Below are positions 25,947 through 32,982 of a stretch of DNA of 32,982 bases, piece by piece. The DNA comes from Planctomycetota bacterium (GTDB lineage Bacteria; Planctomycetota; B15-G4; SIAN01). Numbering within the stretch: position 1 is the first letter of the stretch; each line of letters starts with the position of its first letter. The translations under genes and the position numbers were made by a program. Under the pieces are notes generated by a model, which was given only the letters and a program-made list of their open reading frames with translations, had not been told where the DNA came from and did no database searches. The stretch lies in assembly GCA_009691715.1 (NCBI GenBank), contig SIAN01000037.1, positions 1 to 32,982 on the forward strand. Reading direction: 5' to 3'.

Positions 25947-26186
25947 GAGCGGTTCGTGCGCTCCATCAAGTCCGAGTGCCTGAGCCGCATGATCTTCATC
26001 GGGCCGGGGTCGTTGCGGCACGCGCTGGCCGAGTACGTTGCGCACTACAACGCAAAGCAACCTCATCAGGGCATCGGCAACGTGCTCATCGAACCGGGGC
26101 CTCTCGACGACGCCATGACTGGGCGCGTCATCAACCGACGACGGCTCGGCGGGCTTCTCAGCTACTACCATCGCCTTGTGGCGTAG
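25920..26186 (+). pseudogene. internally deleted integrase-core transposase
   Basis: 88 residues from the ATG at 25920 to the TAG at 26184. The first eight codons (MPPLLHVF) correspond to the transposase N-terminus seen in the right copy (MPPISHAL). They then join in frame to the C-terminal end of a DDE integrase core: AERFVRSIKSECLSRMI holds the last catalytic Glu, followed by LRHALAEYVAHYNAKQPHQG, a hallmark of IS3/IS481-like and related integrases. About 200 or more residues containing the first two Asp ligands are missing. The protein cannot catalyse transposition. It marks the left edge of the carbohydrate-gene block. Confidence 0.75.
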
Positions 26187-26483
26187 CGGTCGAGACGCCA
26201 TCGGTAGCCAGATCTGCGTCGCGGAATACACGCGGTGCATCGGGTTTTCGTCGCACCGGCGGCTGACTCTTCGGCGCGCGATTCAGCCACGGCCGTCCGC
26301 GTGCACCGTACGGGCAAGACCCGGCCGGTTTACACGGAGACACCGCCGCTGATGAAGTCGCGCCTTTTCAAGCCGGTTCAAGTCGTCACGCCCAGGAACT
26401 TCTCGACAGGTCCCCGAGCCCCCCGGCAAACTGGCAAGACGGACAGCGCAACCAATCACTCAAAAAAGCAGCACACACAAAGT
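26187..26483. other. gene-free stretch between transposase remnant and GH106 fusion gene
   Basis: About 300 bases. An open frame in register with the downstream gene crosses it, but its translation is Arg/Thr/Pro-rich without features. Base composition shifts within it, from backbone-like to A-rich just before the ATG at 26484. The junction between backbone/IS and imported DNA probably lies here. No promoter or terminator can be called confidently. Confidence 0.4.
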
Positions 26484-29400
26484 ATGAAAGCACTATTACA
26501 AGCCTGTCTGTCACGTGCCGCAGTGTTGGTCACGGCCCTATTGGCCATAGCGATGACACTCCCGCTGAACCGGGCTTGGGCTGACGATTCAGTGAAGCCA
26601 CAAAAAGAGTTGCCCATTCCGGGAGAAGTCTTCGAGGTCGAGGGCCGCACCGCGTTTGTAATCCTCCCGGCTGTGGAGAGCGGTCGCGCCAATCGTCCCA
26701 TCCCATGGGTATGGTATGCGCCCACGCTGCCCGGCCTTCCCGAGGCCCGCGAAAGCTGGATGTTCGAACGGTTTCTCGCCGCCGGCATCGCGGTGGCCGG
26801 CGTGGACGTCGGTGAGTCCTTTGGCAATCCGCAGGGCCGCGCCCACTTCACTGCCTTCTACCGGGAACTGGTGGAGCGGCGCGGATTCAGCCGCAAGCCG
26901 TGCCTGCTACCCCGCAGTCGCGGCGGGCTGATGCTCTACAACTGGGCTGCCGAGCATCCGGATTCTGTGGGATGCATCGCCGGCATCTACCCGGTGTGCA
27001 ATCTCCGCAGCTGGCCCGGCCTCGACAGTGCCTGTGGTGCCTACGGCCTGACCGCGGCACAACTCGACGCACAGTTAGCACAAAACAACCCGATCGACCG
27101 CCTCGCTCCGCTGGCGAAAGCCGGGGTGCCGATCTTTCACATCCACGGCGATGCAGATGACGTGGTGCCTCTGCCGGACAACTCCGCCTTGCTCGCCAGC
27201 CGCTACCGCGAGTTGGGCGGTTCGATGCGCCTGCGCATTCCGCCGGGGCAAGGCCACAACGTCTGGGACGGATTCTTCCAATGTCAGGAACTCGTCGAGT
27301 TCGTCATTGCCCACGCCAGCCCGGCAGCGCAGCGCGAACCTACGGCGGCGCTGTTTCAAGACCCGCCCATGGAAGCCCGCCCCGGCGCATTCTGGGACTG
27401 GATGAATGGCGACGTGGATCTTGACCGAATCACCTACGAACTCGAGGAAATGAAGGCCAAAGGAATGTCCGGCGTGGAGATCTGGGACATCGGTGTCATC
27501 AGCGCCATTCCGGAAGAACCGATTCCGGCAGGCCCGGCCTTCCTCGGACCCGAGTCGCTCAAAGCCGTCAACCATGCCATCGATCAGGCCGACCGCTTGG
27601 GCTTGCACCTGGGAATGGTCGCCTCGAGCAGTTGGAACGCGGGTGGAGGATGGATTGAGCCGCGCGATGCAATGAAGGGCTTCTATCACAGCGAGATCAC
27701 CGTCACCGGCCCGGCGAAGTTGTCGCAGGTGTTGCCCTTCCCGGCCAACCAGGCACCCAAAGGCGCCGATGGACTGCCGCTCTACTACAAGGACATCGCC
27801 GTGCTGGCTTTCCTGGAATCGCCGGACCACGTCATCCGCGATGCCGCCGCTGTCATCAACCTCATGGAAAAGATGAATCGCGACGGGCTGCTCACTTGGG
27901 ACGTTCCGCCCGGGTCCTGGGTGATTGCCAGGTTCATCACCAGCAACACCGGCCAGAAACTGATGGTGCCCAGTCCCAACTCGAACGGTCTGCTCATCGA
28001 TCACCTCGACGGCAAGGCGGCCGAGACCCATTTCCGCTACATGGTCGAGCAGATCCTCAAAATGCGTCCGAGTCTGGACGCGCTGCGCTACATGGAAGTG
28101 GATAGCGTCGAGGTGGACGATCAGATGGACTGGACCGAGTCGTTCGTCGCAGAATTCAGCGAGCGGCGCGGCTATGACCCGATCCCCTATCTGCCCGCTC
28201 TCAAGGGCAAGAGCTTCGCCGATCCGCAGATCACTTCGCGCTTTCAGCACGACTATCACCAGACCGTCAGCGATTTGTGGATCGACGGCCACTATCGCAA
28301 GTCCCGCGAATTCCTGAACACCTACGGAATGCAACTCGTGGCGGAGGCGGGCCACGGCGGCTACCCGCGCACCGAACCGTTGCGCGCCTGCGGCGTGGTG
28401 GATATTCCTCGCGGGGAATTCTGGAACGGCTCGCAATTCTGGGTGGTGAAGGAGGTTGCCTCAGCCGCGCACATCTACGGCCGGCAGATTGTCGATGCGG
28501 AGTCGTTCACGGGCTGGCGGCACTGGCAGGACGGGCCGCTGGAATACAAGCGCCTGGCCGACACCGCGTTTTGTGACGGGCTGAATCGCATCACGTTCCA
28601 CACCTTCGCGCATACCCCGCCCCGGGGGGGAGTGCCCGGAAACATGTATCACGCCGGAGAACACTTCAACGTCAACTCCACGTGGTGGCCCAAAGCCGCG
28701 CCGATGTTGTCCTATTTCTCGCGTTGCTGCTACCTCCTGCAGCAGGGCCAACCCGTGGCGGACGTCTGCTTCTACTACGGCGACGACGCGCCCAATCTGG
28801 TCGCCACCCGCAGGATTGGTCCGGAGTCCAAACGACTGGACGGCGACACCTGCGCCCATTGCGGGAGGCCCAACCCGGCCCCCGCCGACGCGCTCGGAAC
28901 CGGTTACGACTACGATGTCATCAACTCCGATGTGATCGAGAACCGCATGGAGTGCAAGGACGGCCGCCTGGCGCTGCCCCATGGTGTGGTTTACGAAGCC
29001 ATTGTCTTGCCGGAACGCGCCGACATCCCGCTGCCCGTGCTGGAGAAGCTGGAAACACTCGTTCGCGATGGCGCGACGCTGCTCGGTCCCAAACCCGAGC
29101 GGGACACGTCGCTGGCGGATTACCCCCGCTGCGACGAACAGGTCAAGGCCATCGCCGGACGCATCTGGGGGCTTGGCAAGGACGGGGAAACGTCCGGGCG
29201 TCCCTACGGCAAAGGCCGGGTGATCGCCGACCGCAAGCGGGTCCGCGAGATCCTCCAGCAGCGCGGCCTCGGGCCCGATTTCGCCTACAGCAGCCCGGGA
29301 AAACCGGCCGACCTCGACTACATTCACCGTCGCACCCAGGACTCCGACATCTACTTTGTCAGCAACACGCAGATGGAGGATTCCGAGGCCGATTGCACCT

Positions 29401-30083
29401 TCCGGGTCACGCCGCGGCTGCCGAAACTGTGGCATGCAGACACCGGCAAGATCGAGCCCTGCACAGGTTACGTACGAGTCCCCGGCGGGATGAGGCTGAA
29501 ACTGCGTCTACCGCCCGCTGGTTCAGTGTTTGTCGTCTTTTCCGGAGTCGCGCCAGAAACTGCCCCGGCACCGGCGGCGAAGGGGGACAGCAAGCCGCCC
29601 GCGTCGTTCGAAATCACCGGCCCATGGGAAGTCCGTTTCCCCCCGAACCTGGGCGCGCCGCCATCGCGCGTGTTCGACACACTCGTTTCCTGGACCACGG
29701 TTCCGGACGATGGGATCAAGTACTTCTCCGGCACCGCGACCTACGTGAATGAATTTGAACTGCCGGCCGAGTTGCTGACCGATGGCCGCCGTCTGGAACT
29801 GGACTTGGGCCAACTCCGCAACGTCGCCGACGTGACGTTGAATGGCAAGCCACTCGGGATTCTCTGGAAGCCGCCCTACACCTGCGACGTCACCGGCCTG
29901 GTCCGCGGCGGCAAGAACGCATTGAAGGTGGAAATCACCAACCTCTGGGCCAACCGTCTCGTCGGCGACGCGAAGCTTCCCAGGGAAAAGCGCGTGACAC
30001 GCATCACCCAGGATGTACCCATCAGCGGCCCCCACGAATCCGGCCTTTTCGGTCCGGTGATGATCATTGCTCCCGGAGACTGA
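26484..30083 (+). CDS. secreted esterase fused to GH106-like alpha-L-rhamnosidase
   Basis: 1199 residues from the ATG at 26484, chosen because it gives a signal peptide (AAVLVTALLAIAMTLPLNRAWA); the frame is open another 83 codons upstream without protein character. Residues about 35-285 are an alpha/beta-hydrolase: nucleophile S145 in RSRGG, acid D225 in HGDADDVVP, base H258 in GQGHNVW. From about 292 the GH106 pattern starts (PPMEARPGAFWDWMNGDV, then LEEMKAKGMSGVEIWDIG) and continues through the catalytic barrel. A galactose-binding-like beta-sandwich ends the protein (LELDLGQLRNVADVTLNGKP, about 1105-1165). Family knowledge: GH106 cleaves alpha-L-rhamnosides in pectin RG-II, ulvan or similar glycans. 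The fused esterase could remove acyl groups first (inference). No clear Shine-Dalgarno; GC is visibly below the backbone. Confidence 0.9.
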   Translation: MKALLQACLSRAAVLVTALLAIAMTLPLNRAWADDSVKPQKELPIPGEVFEVEGRTAFVILPAVESGRANRPIPWVWYAPTLPGLPEARESWMFERFLAAGIAVAGVDVGESFGNPQGRAHFTAFYRELVERRGFSRKPCLLPRSRGGLMLYNWAAEHPDSVGCIAGIYPVCNLRSWPGLDSACGAYGLTAAQLDAQLAQNNPIDRLAPLAKAGVPIFHIHGDADDVVPLPDNSALLASRYRELGGSMRLRIPPGQGHNVWDGFFQCQELVEFVIAHASPAAQREPTAALFQDPPMEARPGAFWDWMNGDVDLDRITYELEEMKAKGMSGVEIWDIGVISAIPEEPIPAGPAFLGPESLKAVNHAIDQADRLGLHLGMVASSSWNAGGGWIEPRDAMKGFYHSEITVTGPAKLSQVLPFPANQAPKGADGLPLYYKDIAVLAFLESPDHVIRDAAAVINLMEKMNRDGLLTWDVPPGSWVIARFITSNTGQKLMVPSPNSNGLLIDHLDGKAAETHFRYMVEQILKMRPSLDALRYMEVDSVEVDDQMDWTESFVAEFSERRGYDPIPYLPALKGKSFADPQITSRFQHDYHQTVSDLWIDGHYRKSREFLNTYGMQLVAEAGHGGYPRTEPLRACGVVDIPRGEFWNGSQFWVVKEVASAAHIYGRQIVDAESFTGWRHWQDGPLEYKRLADTAFCDGLNRITFHTFAHTPPRGGVPGNMYHAGEHFNVNSTWWPKAAPMLSYFSRCCYLLQQGQPVADVCFYYGDDAPNLVATRRIGPESKRLDGDTCAHCGRPNPAPADALGTGYDYDVINSDVIENRMECKDGRLALPHGVVYEAIVLPERADIPLPVLEKLETLVRDGATLLGPKPERDTSLADYPRCDEQVKAIAGRIWGLGKDGETSGRPYGKGRVIADRKRVREILQQRGLGPDFAYSSPGKPADLDYIHRRTQDSDIYFVSNTQMEDSEADCTFRVTPRLPKLWHADTGKIEPCTGYVRVPGGMRLKLRLPPAGSVFVVFSGVAPETAPAPAAKGDSKPPASFEITGPWEVRFPPNLGAPPSRVFDTLVSWTTVPDDGIKYFSGTATYVNEFELPAELLTDGRRLELDLGQLRNVADVTLNGKPLGILWKPPYTCDVTGLVRGGKNALKVEITNLWANRLVGDAKLPREKRVTRITQDVPISGPHESGLFGPVMIIAPGD

Positions 30084-30107
30084 GAAAAAGACCGGAGACA
30101 ACATCCA

Positions 30108-30197
30108 ATGACTTACACACGCAACACGGCTGCACACTGTGTAATGATTACGGCCGCCACGCTGCTGACAGCCGTGCTCATCACCGAGCCGTTCTGA
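30108..30197 (+). pseudogene. signal-peptide stub of a lost gene
   Basis: The ATG at 30108 has GGAGA nine bases upstream and encodes 29 residues, with a hydrophobic stretch (CVMITAATLLTAVLI) preceded by a polar start, then TGA. It looks like the start of another secreted protein, 24 bases after the GH106 fusion stop, cut off near 30195, where composition changes. The rest of the gene was probably lost when this region was joined to the esterase gene downstream. Confidence 0.4.
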
Positions 30198-30448
30198 CTT
30201 TGCGCATAGAAATTGCCTGGCAAATCAAGGATAACGAATCGGACACTTCAGGAGAGTCCCTCGCGCTCCCCGCACAGAGGGATTGGCGAGCCATTCCAGG
30301 CATATTATATAACGCGGCTTTCAAACTCGGACGTGGGCGTAGAAAAGGCTATAAAATGACCGTGAAACTCGACGATAAGCAAGGAGTGCTGCTAAAGGCT
30401 TGTAATCCTGGACATCCCGCTCATGGAACTAACTGAGGAGCAAGAGAA
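30198..30448. other. leader region of the SASA esterase gene
   Basis: AT-richer gap of 251 bases. It contains an AT-rich box (TATTATATAAC near 30304-30314) with TTGGCG some bases upstream, which may be promoter elements but with poor spacing. A 78-codon open frame crosses it without domain character and is not called. GAGGAG near 30437 is the ribosome-binding site of the next gene. Confidence 0.3.
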
Positions 30449-32290
30449 ATGAAAATAGCAAAACAGCTGAGTGTGCAATTTGCGGGGGTAGTTGCCGGAG
30501 TCGCGCTGTTGTTAATGGCGCATGTGGCTCTGGCGGAAGAAGGCAACGCGGGCACCCCCCAGAAGCAGCTCAAAAAACCTGTGAAGGTCTTCATCCTCGC
30601 CGGCCAGTCCAACATGGAGGGGCATGCCGCAATCAGCACTTTTGACTATATCGGCAAGGACCCGCTGACGGCACCACTTCTCAAAGAGATGCGCAATCCC
30701 GACGGAACTCCGCGGGTATGTGACAATGTTTGGATGTCCTATTTGACCGGCCCTTATGATGGCAGTGCCAATGGCGAAGGCCTGGGAAACTTGACTGCCG
30801 GCTTCGGTGCACGTGGTGATCAACCCACCACGATGTGTGGCAATATTGGTCCTGAGTTCACCTTCGGCATCTATATGGATAAAGAGGTGAAGGAACCCAT
30901 TCTGATTATCAAGACCGCCTGGGGCGGCAGGTCACTCAACACCGAATTCCGTCCACCCAGTGCCGGGTCATACAAGCTGCCCAAGGAGATTCAGGAAGTG
31001 TGGGATCAGCATCCCCAGGGTGCCCACGGGGTCCCCAAACTCGAAGACCGTAACAAATGGCAGCAAGAAAAGGAGGCAGCCTCCGGTGTGTTTTACCGGA
31101 TGATGGTCGACCATGTGAAACAGGTGCTGGCAGATCCCAAGCGGGTCTGTCCGGAATATGACGAGAAGGCTGGCTATGAGTTGGCCGGTTTTGTCTGGCT
31201 TCAAGGGTTTAACGACCTGGTTGATGGCCAGACCTATCCCAATGAGAACTATGATGAATACTCGCGCCTGTTGTCACACTTTATTCGCGATGTTCGCAAA
31301 GACCTGTCAGCTCCGAAGATGCCCTTCGTGATCGGCGTGCTGGGAGTCGATGGGGATAAATATGTGAATTTTCGCAAGGCCATGGCCGCGCCGGCCGACA
31401 TGCCCGAGTTCAAGGGCAATGTGCTTGCCGTTGATACCGCTCCCTTCTGGGATCATGACATCGCCGCCGCAGAACCCAGGCAGGGGGAGTACAACAACAT
31501 CGTCGCCACGGCGCACACCTTGAAAGCGGACGGAACTTTCAACAGCGAATGGGAATGGGAGAATTACTGGAAGCCGCTTGGCAAGCCTCTGCCAGAGGAA
31601 CGGATCTGGCGCTTCGCTACGGTTGATGTCACCGACAAAAATGACAAGTTGGAACAATATGACGCCAGGCGGTTCCGCGACATCACGCTGCCAGTCGGGA
31701 TGGAGAATTGGCACATGCCCGACTTCGATGACAGCAAGTGGACATCCGGCAAGGCTCCCATCGGAAAGGGTGTCTGGGATCACAGCGGAATTAAGTTGGA
31801 CAAGTTCCAATCAACATGGGGAAAGAGCGAATTCCTGCTGATGCGCACGACTTTTGAGGTCGAAGATCTTAACTGCGATTCGTATCGCATCGCGGTGTTT
31901 GCAAGACAAGGATTCCGTGTCTATTTGAACGGACAAGAGATTCACACCTACATCTGGTGGCAGGACAAGCCGCAATACGGTTCCATTGTCCTTACAAAAG
32001 AACAGATCGAACACTTGAAGAAGGGGAAGAACGTCTTGGCGGTCTATGCCAATGACCAATATGACCTTGAATCCCCGGAACATTATGCCGCGATCGATGT
32101 GCGTATTGATGGCATCACCAAAGCCGACCAGAAAAAGCTCGATCTCGCCTTGGAGAAAGTCCTTTCGCCCAAAGACAGGGAGGCCCTCAAAGGCGCTTCC
32201 AACGGCGGTTACCACTATTTTGGCAGCGCGAAAATATTTGCCCAGATGGGCAAGGCGTTCGCAGAGGCACTTGTGAATTTAGAGAAATAA
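30449..32290 (+). CDS. secreted SASA-type carbohydrate acetylesterase with inserted beta-sandwich
   Basis: 613 residues from the ATG at 30449, with GAGGAG nine to twelve bases upstream. Signal peptide FAGVVAGVALLLMAHVALA. The SGNH/SASA domain opens with VFILAGQSNMEGH (nucleophile S54), has AWGG and GFVWLQGFND blocks, and its closing catalytic His is far downstream in GGYHYFGSAKIFAQMGKAFA (H589). Between about 387 and 560 lies a galactose-binding-like sandwich (WHMPDFDDSKW, FRVYLNGQEIHTYIWW, GKNVLAVYAND), so it is inserted inside the esterase fold. SASA enzymes remove O-acetyl groups from sialate, xylan, pectin or related sugars. GC in a hand-counted line (31261-31320) is 52%, against 72% in a backbone line (12301-12360). 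Works with the upstream GH106 fusion (inference). Confidence 0.9.
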   Translation: MKIAKQLSVQFAGVVAGVALLLMAHVALAEEGNAGTPQKQLKKPVKVFILAGQSNMEGHAAISTFDYIGKDPLTAPLLKEMRNPDGTPRVCDNVWMSYLTGPYDGSANGEGLGNLTAGFGARGDQPTTMCGNIGPEFTFGIYMDKEVKEPILIIKTAWGGRSLNTEFRPPSAGSYKLPKEIQEVWDQHPQGAHGVPKLEDRNKWQQEKEAASGVFYRMMVDHVKQVLADPKRVCPEYDEKAGYELAGFVWLQGFNDLVDGQTYPNENYDEYSRLLSHFIRDVRKDLSAPKMPFVIGVLGVDGDKYVNFRKAMAAPADMPEFKGNVLAVDTAPFWDHDIAAAEPRQGEYNNIVATAHTLKADGTFNSEWEWENYWKPLGKPLPEERIWRFATVDVTDKNDKLEQYDARRFRDITLPVGMENWHMPDFDDSKWTSGKAPIGKGVWDHSGIKLDKFQSTWGKSEFLLMRTTFEVEDLNCDSYRIAVFARQGFRVYLNGQEIHTYIWWQDKPQYGSIVLTKEQIEHLKKGKNVLAVYANDQYDLESPEHYAAIDVRIDGITKADQKKLDLALEKVLSPKDREALKGASNGGYHYFGSAKIFAQMGKAFAEALVNLEK

Positions 32291-32311
32291 ACTATCCGCC
32301 GGGTCAGTCGC

Positions 32312-32446
32312 GTGAAACCGCAGAGGAAGCCGTGCTCGGGTACGGCGTCGCTCGCAGACCTGCGGCGAGATTGGAACGCGGTCGCGGTCGACTTCGGAAA
32401 GGTCGTCAGCCTCGGAACCAAACGACCTGATCCTTCAAAGGACTGA
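32312..32446 (+). other. 44-codon open frame of uncertain status
   Basis: A GTG at 32312 opens a frame to TGA at 32444 with helix-compatible sequence (TASLADLRRDWNAVAVDFGKV) and high-GC, backbone-like composition. No ribosome-binding site is clear. It may be a fragment of a host gene split by the insertion. A 7-bp inverted repeat, AGGTCGT (32400-32406) and ACGACCT (32422-32428), overlaps its end. Confidence 0.2.
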
Positions 32447-32516
32447 GGCGACCAGCACCGCTGCGTTGCCGCCGCTCCGGGTCCGACCGGTGACTAGCGG
32501 CGACAAGCCGACACCC

Positions 32517-32714
32517 CGTAGGGTGCAACCGAATGGCCGCCGCCGAATCCCGGCATCGTGTCCGATTGCATGGTTGAATTAACCGATCGGTCGCGGTCCG
32601 CTTCAGCCGCCACAAGAATGGCGCTGATCCCATGCGCCCCCGACGTTCGCCCCGTGGTCGCGCCAGCCCGCTACGCTCCCGCGCCCCATGCCGCCGATCT
32701 CCCACGCCCTCGCC
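32517..32714 (+). repeat. flanking direct repeat, right copy
   Basis: Gap-free match to 25749-25946 over 198 bases, same orientation. Divergence of about 13% means these are not copies of one recent insertion's target duplication but two related elements, or an old duplication. Confidence 0.75.
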
Positions 32715-32803
32715 GTCATCCTCGCCGGTTGGCTGAACCGCCATCAGCAGCGCGTGATCGAGTAGCTCCGCGAGGAGAACCGGGTTCTCATGGCGCAGCT
32801 TGT
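32688..32803 (+). pseudogene. transposase N-terminal fragment with in-frame TAG
   Basis: From the ATG at 32688 the frame reads MPPISHALAVILAGWLNRHQQRVIE, then TAG (32763-32765), then LREENRVLMAQL. In related integrases the position is Tyr, one base away. The similarity stops at about 32800, where the 58-bp tandem array begins and its first unit brings a TGA in frame. So this copy has only a few dozen N-terminal codons and cannot be active. Confidence 0.6.
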
Positions 32804-32974
32804 AAGCGTCACGTGAACCCCGCCTTTCTCTGGTCGTGATCTTCGCGGATCGTCTCCATGTAAGCGTCACGTGAACCCCGCCTTTCTCTGGTCGTGATCT
32901 TCGCGGATCGTCTCCATGTAAGCGTCACGTGAACCCCGCCTTTCTCTGGTCGTGATCTTCGCGGATCGTCTCCA
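32801..32974. repeat. three perfect tandem copies of a 58-bp unit
   Basis: Copies at 32801-32858, 32859-32916 and 32917-32974 are identical; each starts TGTAAGCGTCACGTGAACCC. Units are contiguous without spacers, so this is not a CRISPR array. The unit contains the palindrome TCACGTGA. On the minus strand each unit holds a short ATG frame (METIREDHDQRKAGFT, stop). The last copy is followed by TCAGGAGA at the window end. Perfect identity at a sequence edge may reflect assembly collapse or expansion. Confidence 0.85.
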
Positions 32975-32982
32975 TCAGGAGA

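Noticed and set aside
25800..26240. Minus-strand frame shared by both flanking repeats
   Set aside because: Most differences between the copies change the amino acid in this frame, so it shows no coding constraint.
30200..30436. 78-codon open frame upstream of the SASA gene
   Set aside because: No domain, no ribosome-binding site and mixed composition; more likely leader DNA.
7988..32765. Amber (TAG) recoding, since all three in-frame stops seen (7988, 20696, 32763) are TAG
   Set aside because: TAG also ends apparently normal genes here (5243, 17489, 17515, 26186), and TAG is one change from many GC-rich codons. No suppressor tRNA is visible.
32801..32974. CRISPR array
   Set aside because: The 58-bp units are contiguous and identical with no unique spacers between them.

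Overview
The window looks like a piece of a high-GC (about 70% by eye), gene-dense bacterial chromosome. The gene set suggests Planctomycetota: sulfatase-fold secreted or membrane proteins, a CRTAC1/ASPIC-type lipoprotein beside a TPR protein, an S46 dipeptidyl-peptidase, an M16 double-domain peptidase and a short release-factor-like protein. Acidobacteriota or Myxococcota cannot be excluded, because no rRNA or other marker gene is present.

Layout. (1) 1-5133, plus strand: four genes joined by ATGA start/stop overlaps (BioF2-like acetyltransferase, GT4 glycosyltransferase, polysaccharide deacetylase, membrane-anchored alkaline-phosphatase-superfamily enzyme). This looks like a surface-polysaccharide operon. 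(2) 5243-8861, minus strand: a secreted protein with a decayed metallopeptidase motif, a probable secretin-like gene broken by an in-frame TAG and a frameshift, and an ArfB-like release factor. (3) 8951-17489, plus strand: a sulfatase-fold/TPR fusion, a decayed nucleotidyltransferase pair, an M16 peptidase, and the CRTAC1 lipoprotein with its overlapping TPR partner. (4) 17515-21046, minus strand: an APC permease, a DedA protein and a decayed beta-lactamase-fold serine hydrolase. (5) 21210-25753: small membrane or hypothetical genes (one frameshifted), the S46 peptidase on the minus strand, a 43-residue small protein, and a secreted protein whose Shine-Dalgarno lies in a perfect hairpin.

(6) 25749-32982 is the most distinctive part. 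Two diverged direct repeats (about 87% identical by hand count, 198 bp) carry the upstream region and start of the same transposase family. They bracket a block of visibly lower GC. That block encodes a secreted 1199-residue esterase/GH106-like fusion, a signal-peptide gene stub, and a secreted SASA-type carbohydrate esterase with a galactose-binding-like insertion. The left transposase copy has lost its middle. The right copy has an in-frame TAG and is then interrupted by three perfect tandem copies of a 58-bp unit. I read this as a mobilised carbohydrate-degradation cassette from a donor of different base composition, possibly Verrucomicrobiota- or Lentisphaerota-like. Its likely job is deacylation plus rhamnoside cleavage of a decorated polysaccharide.

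Several small accessory genes are disrupted while the long genes are intact. This favours real gene decay over random sequencing error, but does not prove it. No tRNA, rRNA or CRISPR array was seen.
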